Shown one piece after another: positions 14,847 to 23,085 of a stretch of 33,163 nucleotides of DNA. The position numbers and the translations under genes were made by a program. A model generated the notes under the pieces. That model was given only the letters and a program-made list of their open reading frames with translations. It was not told the origin of the DNA and searched no databases. Source of the stretch: an uncultured Actinomycetes bacterium (GTDB taxonomy: Bacteria; Actinomycetota; Acidimicrobiia; Acidimicrobiales; Acidimicrobilacustridaceae); assembly GCA_937876315.1 (NCBI GenBank), contig CALEHQ010000004.1, positions 1 through 33,163 on the forward strand, read 5' to 3'. Positions within the stretch are counted from its first letter, which is position 1; each line of letters starts with the position of its first letter.

Positions 14847-17282
14847 ATGACCAGCACGACCACCGCACAATCCGGAACAAGTCCACGACCGCTCGAAGGA
14901 CTCCGCGTTGTCGACCTCACCGTCATTAATGGCGAGTTGTGTCCGAGACTGCTTTGCGATCTCGGCGCCGAGGTCATCAAGGTCGAACCACCCGAGGGTT
15001 CGGCAGCTCGTTCATGGGCTCCAGTTCGTAAGGGTGTCTCGTTGTCATTTGCGGTGAACAACGCCGGCAAGCTCGGTATTGCCCTTGATCTCACCACCGC
15101 CGACGACCTTGCCAAACTTCATGAACTGCTTGACCATGCCGATGTCGTGGTCACCTCCAGTCCCGAGGTTGCACCCGGTCTGTCTGTCCAGATGGTGGCC
15201 GAGAATCATCCGCACCTTGTCGTTGCTGCGCTCACGCCTTATGGCCTGACTGGTCCGTGGTCTGGTCGAGTTGTCACCGACGGGGTTCTGTCCGCAACTG
15301 GTGGCATGACCTTTAAAGCGGGAACGCTTGATCGCGAACCCTTGCCTGCTCCGAGTCAGTTCAGTAATGACGTTGCTGCCTCTGTAGCTACATGGGCAGT
15401 CATGTGCGCATTGTGGCAGCGCGAGCAGACCGGCGCCGGCCAGTTGCTCGATGTTTCGCTCAACGAGTCTCTCTTGCAATGTGCCGATTGGTCGCTTCCG
15501 AACTACACGGCCCGTGTGCTTGCAGGTAACGACTTTCCTGAATTCCGAGCCGGTTCTGGTCCGGTCTATCCAATCTTCAAATGTCGCGACGGCTATGTCC
15601 GCCTCATCGTGCTGAGTCCTCCGCAATGGCGCGAAATGCGTGCGTGGTTGGGTGAGCCTGAGTATTTGCAGGATGAGGAATACGACACGTTCCCCGGTCG
15701 ATTCGCCATTGCCGACGCAATTCTCAATCCGCTTTATGAAGAACTCTTCGCTGAACTTTCGGTCGAGGAAGTTTCAGCAAAAGCCCAAGAACGCGGCATT
15801 GTTTGCACGCCGGTCTACGACGCACCTCGCGCACTCTCGAACGAACACTTCACCTCCCGTGGAACTTTCCAGTCGATGGAGGTTGCCCCTGGCGTAACTG
15901 CTCAGATGCCATCGGGATATTTCGAATTCAACGGAAATCGTGTTGGTCCGAAGACTCCTCCGCCCGCAGTTGGCCAGCACAATGACCAGGTCTTTGCATC
16001 GCTCGGCGAAAAGCGCACGGCATCGACACGACCAGCTGCGTCGCTTCCCCTGTCTGGTCTTCGAGTCATGGACTTCGGCCAAGGAGCGGTGGGCGTCGAA
16101 GCCGGCCGGCTCTTCGGTGCCTATGGCGCAGATGTCATAAAGATCGAAACTCGTTCGCATTACGACTTCATTCGTGTCGTCACCGGAACCGAGATGGGAC
16201 CTTCATTCGCATCGTCAAGCCGTTCAAAGCGAGCACTTGGTGTGAATGCGAAGTTCCCCGAAGGTCGCCAGCTCCTTCTCGACCTTGTGAAGGAGTCCGA
16301 CGTTGTCATAGAGAACGTCACGACCGGAGCGATGGACGCACTTGGAATCGGATACTCCGACCTCTCTGGGGCAAACCCCGGCGTTGCGATGGTGGCAAGC
16401 CAACTCATGGGTTCTCGTGGCGTGTGGGCGCATTGGCGTGGCTACGGTCCGAGCACCCAAGCTCCAGGCGGACTTTCGTTCTTGTGGTCATATGAAAACG
16501 AAGAGGAGCCGGCCGGTACTGCATCAATTTTCCCCGATCATTTCGTCGGTCGTCTTTCGGCATGTGGCGCGTTAGCAACGCTCATCGGCCGCTCGCGCGG
16601 AACTGTCGCTGGTGGCCTTGTTGAGATCGCTCAGTGCGAAGCGGTCGTTGGCTCGATTGCCGATCTGCTGGCGGCGGAATCGGTTGAGCCGGGTTCGGTC
16701 CGCCCCAAGGGCGTGCATACCGAGCAGGCCGCACCCGGAGCGATGTATCGCTGTGCGCCCGAGATCGATGCAACGGGCAACGAGAACGGCGAGATGTGGG
16801 TTGCGATCAACTGTCGTGACGATGCCGACTGGGCAGCGCTCTGTGAGGTCATTGGTCAGCCTGAACTCGCTACCGATGCGCGTTACGCGACATTTGCGAA
16901 GCGTGCCTCGGCTGCTGGCGAACTCGACGCACTTCTCGGTGAATGGACGATCTCGCGCAATCGATTCGACGTCACTGATGCATGCCAAGAGGTCGGAGTT
17001 CCTGCTGGCCCAATGCTCACTTCTCCAGACCTCCTCGCAAACGATCATGTCAAGGAGCGCGGATTCCTGGTTGAAATCGACCAACCGGGCGTCGGAACGT
17101 TCGTCTTCGAAGGCAAAGGCTTCCTCGCTAGTGGGATGACCGAACCAGTGGAAACGCCTGCCCCATGGCTCGGTGAACACAGCGTCGAGATCTGTCGCGA
17201 TCTCCTCGGACGTGACGATGCAGCCATCGAAGACTTGATCGCACGCGGCATCGTGGAAGTGACACCTCCTGCTGGCAAGTAA
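14847..17282 (+). CDS. Tandem-domain CaiB/BaiF (family III) CoA-transferase
   Basis: 811 aa, about twice the usual 400. Copy one starts LEGLRVVDLTVINGELCPRL with LCDLGAEVIKVEPPEG. Copy two starts near residue 400 with LPLSGLRVMDFGQGAVGVEA and YGADVIKIETRS. Family III enzymes move CoA between organic acids through an aspartyl thioester. At the usual active-site region the copies read LDVSLNESLL and VEIAQCEAVV, so Glu rather than Asp lies at the place I expect for the catalytic residue; an alignment is needed. Substrate unknown. Shine-Dalgarno GGGGGA precedes ATG 14847. It is inserted between recO and glyS and its TAA overlaps the candidate glyS promoter. A related gene starts at 31801. Confidence 0.87.
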   Translation: MTSTTTAQSGTSPRPLEGLRVVDLTVINGELCPRLLCDLGAEVIKVEPPEGSAARSWAPVRKGVSLSFAVNNAGKLGIALDLTTADDLAKLHELLDHADVVVTSSPEVAPGLSVQMVAENHPHLVVAALTPYGLTGPWSGRVVTDGVLSATGGMTFKAGTLDREPLPAPSQFSNDVAASVATWAVMCALWQREQTGAGQLLDVSLNESLLQCADWSLPNYTARVLAGNDFPEFRAGSGPVYPIFKCRDGYVRLIVLSPPQWREMRAWLGEPEYLQDEEYDTFPGRFAIADAILNPLYEELFAELSVEEVSAKAQERGIVCTPVYDAPRALSNEHFTSRGTFQSMEVAPGVTAQMPSGYFEFNGNRVGPKTPPPAVGQHNDQVFASLGEKRTASTRPAASLPLSGLRVMDFGQGAVGVEAGRLFGAYGADVIKIETRSHYDFIRVVTGTEMGPSFASSSRSKRALGVNAKFPEGRQLLLDLVKESDVVIENVTTGAMDALGIGYSDLSGANPGVAMVASQLMGSRGVWAHWRGYGPSTQAPGGLSFLWSYENEEEPAGTASIFPDHFVGRLSACGALATLIGRSRGTVAGGLVEIAQCEAVVGSIADLLAAESVEPGSVRPKGVHTEQAAPGAMYRCAPEIDATGNENGEMWVAINCRDDADWAALCEVIGQPELATDARYATFAKRASAAGELDALLGEWTISRNRFDVTDACQEVGVPAGPMLTSPDLLANDHVKERGFLVEIDQPGVGTFVFEGKGFLASGMTEPVETPAPWLGEHSVEICRDLLGRDDAAIEDLIARGIVEVTPPAGK

Positions 17283-17285
17283 CCT
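17280..17285 (+). promoter_or_regulatory. Putative glyS -10 built on the upstream stop codon
   Basis: TAACCT begins with the TAA stop of the CoA-transferase gene and is followed by 8 nt and the glyS ATG. No Shine-Dalgarno is present in the 11-bp gap. A leaderless glyS transcript independent of the upstream gene is the simplest reading. Confidence 0.4.
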
Positions 17286-17293
17286 CACCGGCT

Positions 17294-18625
17294 ATGCCAG
17301 TTGAGTCATCGGTACCCAATGACGTCTCCTTGATGGAGAAGGTCGTCAATCTGTCCAAGCGTCGCGGCTTTGTGTTTCCCTCAGCCGAGATCTACGGCGG
17401 GTTTCGTTCCACCTATGACTACGGCCCCATCGGGGTGCAACTGCTTCGAAACGTGAAAGACGCCTGGTGGCGTTCCATGGTTCAGATGCGCGACGACGTT
17501 GTCGGTCTCGACGCGTCGATCCTCTCGCCGCCCGCGGTCTGGGAGGCATCGGGTCATCTCAAGAACTTCACCGATCCTCTTGTCGACTGCCGTAAATGCC
17601 ATGAGCGTTTCCGTGAGGACCAACTTGTCGACCCCACGACCTGTCCGTCGTGTGGAGAGAAGGACTCGTTCACTGAGGCCCGAAACTTCAACCTGATGTT
17701 CAAGACACATGCCGGCCCCGTCGAATCCGATGCGGCAGTGGCGTACCTGCGTCCTGAAACTGCGCAGGGCATGTTCATCAATTTCTCGAATGTTCTTCAG
17801 ACGAGTCGCAAGAAGCCGCCATTCGGTATTGCTCAGATCGGAAAGTCGTTCCGTAACGAGATCACGCCGGGCAACTTTGTCTTCCGCACCCGTGAGTTCG
17901 AACAAATGGAACTTGAGTTCTTTGTTCCGCCCGAAGATGCGCAGAAGTGGTACGAGTACTGGTGCGCCGAGCGTTATCGCTGGTACATCGACCTCGGAAT
18001 CCCCGAGAGCCGCCTTCGTATGCGTCCTCACGATGCCGACGAACTCAGTCACTATTCATCGGGCACCTCCGATGTTGAGTTCCTTTTCCCTTGGGGTTGG
18101 GGCGAGCTTGAGGGTGTCGCCAATCGTGGCGATTACGACCTCACTCAGCACGCCACCCATTCGGGCGAAAAGCTTGAGTACTTCGATCAAAGCGCGAATA
18201 TCCGATATCGCCCGCATGTCATCGAACCTGCGGCCGGTGCCACTCGGACGATGATGGCGTTCTTGCTCGCCTCCTACGACGAAGAAGACGTTCGCGGTGA
18301 AGTTCGCACGGTGTTGCGTCTGCATCCACGTCTCGCTCCTTACAAGGTGGCGGTTCTTCCGCTTTCGAAGAAGGACGACCTGACACCAGTGGGCCGTGAG
18401 GTGCTGGGAATGCTTCAGCCCCTCATGATGTGCGATTACGACGAAACCCAGACCATTGGTCGGCGCTATCGCCGTCAGGATGAACTAGGCACTCCGTTCT
18501 GCGTCACGGTCGATTTCGACACCCTTGAGGACCACGCGGTCACCGTGCGTGAACGAGATTCCATGGAACAAGAGCGCATCGCCATCGCCGATCTTCCCGG
18601 GTATCTGTTGCCCCGGTTGGTCTGA
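17294..18625 (+). CDS. glyS: Glycyl-tRNA synthetase, single-chain class II type
   Basis: 443 aa. It charges tRNA-Gly with glycine. Class II motifs are clear: RPETAQGMFINFSNVLQTSR, then FGIAQIGKSFRNEITPG and FRTREFEQMELEFF. A zinc-ribbon-like insertion has C99, C102, C117 and C120 (CRKC, CPSC). The C-terminal anticodon-binding domain (YKVAVLPLSKKDDLT to ITVRERDS-like VTVRERDSMEQ) is complete. It is the homodimeric form, not the separate alpha/beta GlyQ/GlyS. The gap before it is too short for a T-box leader. Position just before dnaG matches the conserved block of Firmicutes. Confidence 0.95.
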   Translation: MPVESSVPNDVSLMEKVVNLSKRRGFVFPSAEIYGGFRSTYDYGPIGVQLLRNVKDAWWRSMVQMRDDVVGLDASILSPPAVWEASGHLKNFTDPLVDCRKCHERFREDQLVDPTTCPSCGEKDSFTEARNFNLMFKTHAGPVESDAAVAYLRPETAQGMFINFSNVLQTSRKKPPFGIAQIGKSFRNEITPGNFVFRTREFEQMELEFFVPPEDAQKWYEYWCAERYRWYIDLGIPESRLRMRPHDADELSHYSSGTSDVEFLFPWGWGELEGVANRGDYDLTQHATHSGEKLEYFDQSANIRYRPHVIEPAAGATRTMMAFLLASYDEEDVRGEVRTVLRLHPRLAPYKVAVLPLSKKDDLTPVGREVLGMLQPLMMCDYDETQTIGRRYRRQDELGTPFCVTVDFDTLEDHAVTVRERDSMEQERIAIADLPGYLLPRLV

Positions 18626-18644
18626 CCATTCTCGCTGCTACCGT
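18617..18644 (+). promoter_or_regulatory. Candidate dnaG-rpoD promoter
   Basis: TTGGTC (18617-18622) is spaced 16 nt from TACCGT (18639-18644). The predicted +1 near 18652 falls on the GGAGG ribosome binding site, so the leader would be only about 10 nt long. Confidence 0.4.
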
Positions 18645-18661
18645 CCGGCCCGGAGGCATAC

Positions 18662-20494
18662 ATGGGCATTCAGGACGATGACATCGCAGCGGTACGGAAT
18701 GCCACTGACATTGTCGCGGTCATCTCCGAGCATGTTCAGCTGAAACGAGTTGGTCGCCGGTGGCAGGGTTTGTGCCCATTTCACCAGGAGAAGTCCGGTT
18801 CGTTCTCGGTCAATGCCGAGGAGAAGCTCTATTACTGCTTCGGGTGTGGCGCGAAAGGCGACGTCATCACCTTTGTCCGCGAGGTTGAGCATCTCGACTT
18901 TGTCGGAGCGGTTGAAAAGCTCGCGGTGAAATCTGGCGTCACGCTTCGTTATACCGACGAAGGTCAGAACGAAGGGCGCAAGCGTCGCACCAAGTTGCTC
19001 GATGCCGTTTCGAAAGCGAGCGACTGGTATCACGACCGATTGCTTTCATCGCCCGATGCAGCAGCGGCGCGTGGCTATCTGCGTTCTCGTGGACTCGATG
19101 GCGACGATGTTCGAAACTTCGGTATCGGATGGGCACCCGAGGGTTGGGACGAACTTGCTCGTGCAATCAGAGTTCCCGACGATGTCTTCGTTGAAGCCGG
19201 TTTGGGTTTCATCAATAGTCGGAATCGTCCGACCGACGCGTTTCGCGGGCGCATCATGTTTCCCATTCACGATGTTGCCGGAGCAAACGTTGGTTTCGGT
19301 GGGCGCATCATGCCCGGTGTCGACGGAGCGAAATACAAGAACTCTGTTGATAGCGCGATCTACAGCAAGTCAAAGTTGCTCTACGGCCTGCACATGGCGA
19401 AGGCCGACATCGTCAAGGCCGATGAAGCGATTATCTGCGAGGGCTACACCGACGTCATCGGTTTCTTCAAAGCGGGCATGCCGCGTGCAGTCGCAACCTG
19501 CGGAACTGCACTTACCGAAGACCACGTGAAATTGCTGCGTAGTTTTGCCCAGCGCGTTGTGCTTGCTTTCGATGCCGATGCTGCAGGTCAGAATGCTGCA
19601 GCGCGCGTCTATACTTGGGAAAAGCAGTACGACCTCGATATTGCTGTTGCGGTGTTCCCGGGCGGCGCCGATCCTGCCGACCTCGCACAGTCCGATCCCG
19701 AGGCGCTTGCCGCTGCAATCGCAGAGGCAAAACCATTTTTGAAGTTCCGACTCGACCGAGTCCTTGATTCGTCACCGCTCGATACTCCTGAACATCGCGC
19801 CCGGGCCGCCGACGCTGCGATGGCGGTTGTACTCGAACACCCGAGCGACATTGTTCGCGATCAGTATTTGCTCGAGGTCGCCGCACGTCTGCGTCTCGAC
19901 CCTGACCAACTCAGGAATCGTCGACCAACTCCAGGCGGTGGGGGATCGGGGCCAGGTTCTCGCTCAAACACATCGGCAACACGTCCGCAGAACCCGTCTC
20001 AACCACTCGTGCACCGCGACACGGCTGCCACTGAAGCGCTCCGGCACCTCATCTGGGATCCCGAGTCCATCACGCCTCTTCTCGACGAGGTTCTCTTTCC
20101 CGATCCGCTCGCGGCCACGGCCTATCGGGCGCTGCTAGCTACCGCTTCTGTCGCCGATGCCATCGAGATGGCCGCTGCCGATGATCCCGTGGCAGGCAAT
20201 CTCCTGCAACGCCTCGCTGTCGAAGAACCCGAGTCAACAGTGCAGAGCGTGATGATCCGACTCGTTGACGACGCCGCGAATGCATCCATGGCTGCGCTTC
20301 AGGCCGAAGCCCGAGTTGCAGCCGATCCCTTCGCAGTAGGCGAAGCCATTCGCTGGCTCAACCTCCGAATCATGGATCTTCGTGAGCAAGAAGGTTCGCT
20401 CAACGAAGATATGGAAGCGATGTACGACCTGCTGGCTTGGCTCACTGAATCCGAGAACGATTCAGTCGACCATGATGAGGTCCGTCATGTCTGA
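18662..20494 (+). CDS. dnaG: DNA primase DnaG
   Basis: 610 aa. It makes RNA primers at the replication fork together with the replicative helicase. The N-terminal CHC2 zinc domain has ligands C38, H41, C59 and C62 ([22 protein letters not shown]). The Toprim catalytic core has E260 in [11 protein letters not shown] and D304/D306 in FDADAAG. A Gly/Ser/Pro-rich linker near residue 425 separates the core from the C-terminal helicase-binding domain. Ribosome binding site GGAGG (18652-18656) precedes ATG 18662. Its last codons overlap the start of the sigma factor gene. Confidence 0.96.
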   Translation: MGIQDDDIAAVRNATDIVAVISEHVQLKRVGRRWQGLCPFHQEKSGSFSVNAEEKLYYCFGCGAKGDVITFVREVEHLDFVGAVEKLAVKSGVTLRYTDEGQNEGRKRRTKLLDAVSKASDWYHDRLLSSPDAAAARGYLRSRGLDGDDVRNFGIGWAPEGWDELARAIRVPDDVFVEAGLGFINSRNRPTDAFRGRIMFPIHDVAGANVGFGGRIMPGVDGAKYKNSVDSAIYSKSKLLYGLHMAKADIVKADEAIICEGYTDVIGFFKAGMPRAVATCGTALTEDHVKLLRSFAQRVVLAFDADAAGQNAAARVYTWEKQYDLDIAVAVFPGGADPADLAQSDPEALAAAIAEAKPFLKFRLDRVLDSSPLDTPEHRARAADAAMAVVLEHPSDIVRDQYLLEVAARLRLDPDQLRNRRPTPGGGGSGPGSRSNTSATRPQNPSQPLVHRDTAATEALRHLIWDPESITPLLDEVLFPDPLAATAYRALLATASVADAIEMAAADDPVAGNLLQRLAVEEPESTVQSVMIRLVDDAANASMAALQAEARVAADPFAVGEAIRWLNLRIMDLREQEGSLNEDMEAMYDLLAWLTESENDSVDHDEVRHV

Positions 20495-21842
20495 GGCAAC
20501 CGACGTATCGGATTCGTCAACCGAGTCATCGACTGGCGGCGGTCGACCCGACGACGCTGCGTTCAAACGGCTGGTCAAGCGTGGCTTGGCCCGACCTGAT
20601 CTTGTTGTCTCCGGCGATGAAGCCATCGAAGCACTTATCGATGTCGATCCAACACCGGAAGCAATTGAACAACTTCGTCTGCGTCTTGCTGAACACGGCA
20701 TCACCCTTGACGATGCAGTTCCTGTTGCTGAAGAGATCGACGCGCTTGATGATGCCGAAGCTGGTGGCGATGTCGAAGAAGTCGTCATCATCGCTCACGA
20801 CCCACTGCTCGACGATCTTGAAGACGACGACCTCGTTGAGCGTCGGATGCGGGCCCGATTCCGACCATCGACCAAAGGCACGATGCGACTGAACTCTCAA
20901 TCGGGCGGCACTTCTGATCCTGTCCGGATGTACATGCGCGAGATTGGGCGCGTTTCGTTGTTGACGGGGCCCGAAGAAGTTGTACTGGCCAAGCAGATCG
21001 AACGAGGAACAGCGGCGTCGGAGCGGCTGGCTGACCTCGCTGCCGAAGGTTCGCTTGATGCCCTCGAACCGGCCGAACGTACGCAACTGAAGCGACTTGC
21101 TCGCAAAGGTGAAGACGCAAAGGCAGAACTCACCCAAGCCAATCTGCGCCTGGTCGTCTCGATCGCTAAGCGCTATGCGGGCGGCGGAGCAATGCAACTT
21201 CTTGATCTCATTCAAGAAGGAAACCTTGGGCTTATGCGAGCAGTCGAGAAGTTTGACTGGACGAAGGGGTTCAAGTTCTCGACCTATGCGACGTGGTGGA
21301 TTCGCCAAGCCATCACTCGGGCAATTGCTGACCAAGCTCGAACGATTCGCATTCCTGTTCACATGATGGAAGCGATCAACAAACAGATTCGAGTCTCGCG
21401 AGAGATGACTCAGCAGCTTGAGCGTGAGCCAACCGACGAAGAACTTGCTGCCCGGCTGGAGTATCCGGTCGAAAAAGTGCGCGAGTTGAAGCGCTTTGCG
21501 ATCGATCCACTGTCACTTGATTCGCCGCTACGTGAAGGAGAGGACTCAAGCCTCTCCGACATCATCGAAGACCACCGCCTTGAGACTCCCGCCGATGCTG
21601 CGACTCGGCACATGCTCAACGAAGCGATCGAGGAAGCGCTCGACGAACTCAATGATCGTGAACGTGAACTTCTCCGCATGCGATTTGGGCTCGACGACGG
21701 TCAGCCCCGCACTCTCGAGGAAGTCGGACGCCAATTCGGTGTCACTCGCGAGCGAATTCGTCAGATCGAGACGAAAACCTTGGCGAAGCTTCGCAATCCT
21801 CAGCACAGTCAGCGTTTGCGTGACTACTTCGAGGTCGATTGA
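20487..21842 (+). CDS. rpoD: Primary RNA polymerase sigma factor (sigma-70 family)
   Basis: 451 aa from ATG 20487, chosen for the GAGG at 20477-20480 and the 8-bp overlap with dnaG; the longer frame from 20382 lies inside dnaG. An acidic N-terminal part precedes region 1.2 ([16 protein letters not shown]). Region 2 ([39 protein letters not shown]) recognises the -10 element. Region 3 follows, and region 4 ([20 protein letters not shown]) recognises the -35. Full regions 1.2-4 and the dnaG-linked position mark it as the housekeeping sigma (RpoD/SigA type; HrdB in some actinobacteria). Confidence 0.96.
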   Translation: MSEATDVSDSSTESSTGGGRPDDAAFKRLVKRGLARPDLVVSGDEAIEALIDVDPTPEAIEQLRLRLAEHGITLDDAVPVAEEIDALDDAEAGGDVEEVVIIAHDPLLDDLEDDDLVERRMRARFRPSTKGTMRLNSQSGGTSDPVRMYMREIGRVSLLTGPEEVVLAKQIERGTAASERLADLAAEGSLDALEPAERTQLKRLARKGEDAKAELTQANLRLVVSIAKRYAGGGAMQLLDLIQEGNLGLMRAVEKFDWTKGFKFSTYATWWIRQAITRAIADQARTIRIPVHMMEAINKQIRVSREMTQQLEREPTDEELAARLEYPVEKVRELKRFAIDPLSLDSPLREGEDSSLSDIIEDHRLETPADAATRHMLNEAIEEALDELNDRERELLRMRFGLDDGQPRTLEEVGRQFGVTRERIRQIETKTLAKLRNPQHSQRLRDYFEVD

Positions 21843-22024
21843 TGAAGCAGATACTTGTGGTGGGGTTGGTTGCTGTCTTGGCCTCGGCAGTGGCACTGGT
21901 GGTTGCGGCACGCCGGCGCCAGCCGGAACCGTCTTGGGAACCAGGCTTGGAGTTCAACCCTGATTTCGATCTGACTCCCGAGGAAATCATGGCCGACATA
22001 AGGGGAGAGTCGCCCACTGCCTAA
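21842..22024 (+). CDS. 60-residue single-pass membrane protein
   Basis: It starts at ATG 21842, which shares one base with the rpoD stop (TGATG); an in-frame TTG at 21839 is also possible. An N-terminal hydrophobic helix (ILVVGLVAVLASAVALVVAA) is followed by RRRQ as stop-transfer and an acidic tail (PGLEFNPDFDLTPEEIMADI) predicted in the cytoplasm. No family recognised. Coupling to rpoD suggests it is expressed with the sigma factor; any functional link is inference. Confidence 0.6.
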   Translation: MKQILVVGLVAVLASAVALVVAARRRQPEPSWEPGLEFNPDFDLTPEEIMADIRGESPTA

Positions 22025-22026
22025 TC

Positions 22027-22049
22027 GGCTCGACTCGGAGCCTGCCGAG
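22027..22049 (+). terminator. GC-rich hairpins after the dnaG-rpoD operon
   Basis: GGCTC (22027-22031) can pair with GAGCC (22038-22042), and alternatively CTCGG (22034-22038) with CCGAG (22045-22049). The two stems exclude each other. No T-run follows, so it is a weak terminator candidate. The rest of 22050-22091 holds nothing I recognise. Confidence 0.3.
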
Positions 22050-22091
22050 CGGGCTGGCGGTGCTCTGGACGAGGGGTCTCGGGGCCGCTGC

Positions 22092-22097
22092 TATCCT
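22092..22097 (+). promoter_or_regulatory. Putative -10 of the tRNA-Asn/tRNA-CAT unit
   Basis: TATCCT lies 11 nt before the first base of tRNA-Asn, a good distance for a stable-RNA promoter. No clear -35 at 16-18 nt. Confidence 0.4.
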
Positions 22098-22108
22098 CAC
22101 CTTTCCTT

Positions 22109-22181
22109 TCCGGGGTAGCTCAGCTGGCAGAGCATCTGACTGTTAATCAGAGGGTCGTGGGTTCGAGCCCCACCCCCGGAG
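22109..22181 (+). tRNA. tRNA-Asn (anticodon GTT)
   Basis: Full cloverleaf of 73 nt. The acceptor is TCCGGGG/CCCCGGA, the D arm GCTC/GAGC, the anticodon stem TCTGA/TCAGA with loop CTGTTAA, and the T arm GTGGG/CCCAC with loop TTCGAGC. The discriminator is G. CCA is not encoded (CAA follows). It is 14 bp upstream of the second tRNA and probably co-transcribed with it. Confidence 0.96.
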
Positions 22182-22195
22182 CAAGATTGGCCAAC

Positions 22196-22271
<76 letters not shown>

Positions 22272-22362
22272 AAACGTTGAATCGCCTCACTTAGCCAATT
22301 GCATATTTTTGATCCGATCTCTTGTTGATCGTTGGTTGCCCAAGCAGGAACCCTTACCCGGA

Positions 22363-22388
22363 AGAGGCCTCTACTCATCGAGGCCTCT
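22363..22388 (+). repeat. Inverted/direct repeat just upstream of the DUF2271 promoter
   Basis: AGAGGCCTC (22363-22371) and GAGGCCTCT (22380-22388) form a perfect 9-bp inverted repeat with an 8-nt loop. Because AGGCCT is itself palindromic, the same bases are also a direct repeat of AGGCCTCT with a 16-bp period. The second copy ends 2 bp before the -10 hexamer. It may be an operator for the downstream gene or a terminator stem for the tRNA transcript; there is no T-run. From 22272 to 22362 I see no other feature. Confidence 0.55.
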
Positions 22389-22390
22389 CG

Positions 22391-22396
22391 TACACT
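22391..22396 (+). promoter_or_regulatory. Putative -10 of the DUF2271-PepSY pair (leaderless)
   Basis: TACACT is followed by 6 nt and the ATG at 22403, with no ribosome binding site. The inverted repeat at 22363-22388 covers where a -35 would be, which makes control by a repressor or activator plausible. Confidence 0.45.
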
Positions 22397-22402
22397 TCGC
22401 CT

Positions 22403-23083
22403 ATGGCAGACGAGAACTCTCCGGCGGAAATGGCCCCTGATTCGCTGTATCGGCGAGCGATCTCCCGCCGATCCGTTCTGGCTGGAGCAGCGGCATTTGG
22501 TGCTGTTCTCGCAGTGCCGGCGCTGGCCTGTGGTGGAAAGAGTGACAAGGAAGTCTTCAGTTCCACTTCGCAAGCGCCAGGAACGACAGCGCCATCGGGG
22601 GGCAGTTCTACCTCGACGAAGGTCTCAGGATCTGGAGTTCCTATTCCTGCAAGCGGTCAGGTTGCGATCGACTTCACCTATGCGCCGACCGGCGGCGGAA
22701 ATGCCGAGAACCCCTACATCGCGGTTTGGGTTGAAACGGTCGCAGGTGCATTCGTCGACACAATTTCGCTTTGGTACTCAGCCGGTGAGAACGAGCGCTA
22801 CCTGAGTGACATGCGATCATGGATGTCGTCGAGTGGTGGAACCGATAGGTCAATGTCAGGTGCGACGAGAAATGCTGGTTCGTATTCAGTGGCGTGGGAC
22901 GGAAAAGATGCGTCGGGTCAGAAGGTGGCGCAGGGCGAGTATCTCTTCTTCATTGAGTGCGCTCGTGAAAATGGCCCCTACGAAGTCATCTCTCAGCCAT
23001 TGACGATTGCCGCAGTTCCATCATCGGCGAGCCCGTCGGACAAGGGCGAAATTTCTAAGGTCTCGATGACCTACACGCCCTGA
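22403..23083 (+). CDS. Tat-exported DUF2271 protein, candidate ApbE flavinylation substrate
   Basis: 226 aa from ATG 22403. A twin-arginine signal is clear: SRRSVLAG at residues 21-28, a hydrophobic stretch, then PALA before Cys43. The lipobox is imperfect (Ala at -3), so lipoprotein status is uncertain. A Ser/Thr/Gly-rich linker (52-85) leads to a DUF2271-type domain: VAIDFTYAPTGG, NPYIAVWVETVAGAFVDTIS, LWYSAG, and GEYLFFIECAREN. Within it, SGAT at 152-155 with an Asp at 148 resembles the motif ApbE uses for threonine-linked FMN. An ApbE gene lies 600 bp downstream. Exported location is well supported; covalent flavin is inference. Confidence 0.75.
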   Translation: MADENSPAEMAPDSLYRRAISRRSVLAGAAAFGAVLAVPALACGGKSDKEVFSSTSQAPGTTAPSGGSSTSTKVSGSGVPIPASGQVAIDFTYAPTGGGNAENPYIAVWVETVAGAFVDTISLWYSAGENERYLSDMRSWMSSSGGTDRSMSGATRNAGSYSVAWDGKDASGQKVAQGEYLFFIECARENGPYEVISQPLTIAAVPSSASPSDKGEISKVSMTYTP

Positions 23084-23085
23084 TC

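Noticed and set aside
14847-17282. DddD-type DMSP CoA-transferase/lyase
   Set aside because: DddD is also a tandem CaiB protein of similar length, but nothing here (neighbours, motifs I can verify) points to DMSP; only the architecture matches.
16572-17288. 238-codon frame antisense to the CoA-transferase
   Set aside because: No recognisable motif; the sense frame is a clear CaiB domain.
17280-17294. T-box riboswitch before glyS
   Set aside because: The intergenic gap is 11 bp, far too short for a T-box leader.
20526-21362. 278-codon open frame antisense to rpoD
   Set aside because: It mirrors the codon pattern of a certain sigma factor gene and shows no domain or ribosome binding site.
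22027-22049. Riboswitch or structured RNA after rpoD
   Set aside because: Only two short competing hairpins are visible, with no conserved core; kept as a weak terminator only.
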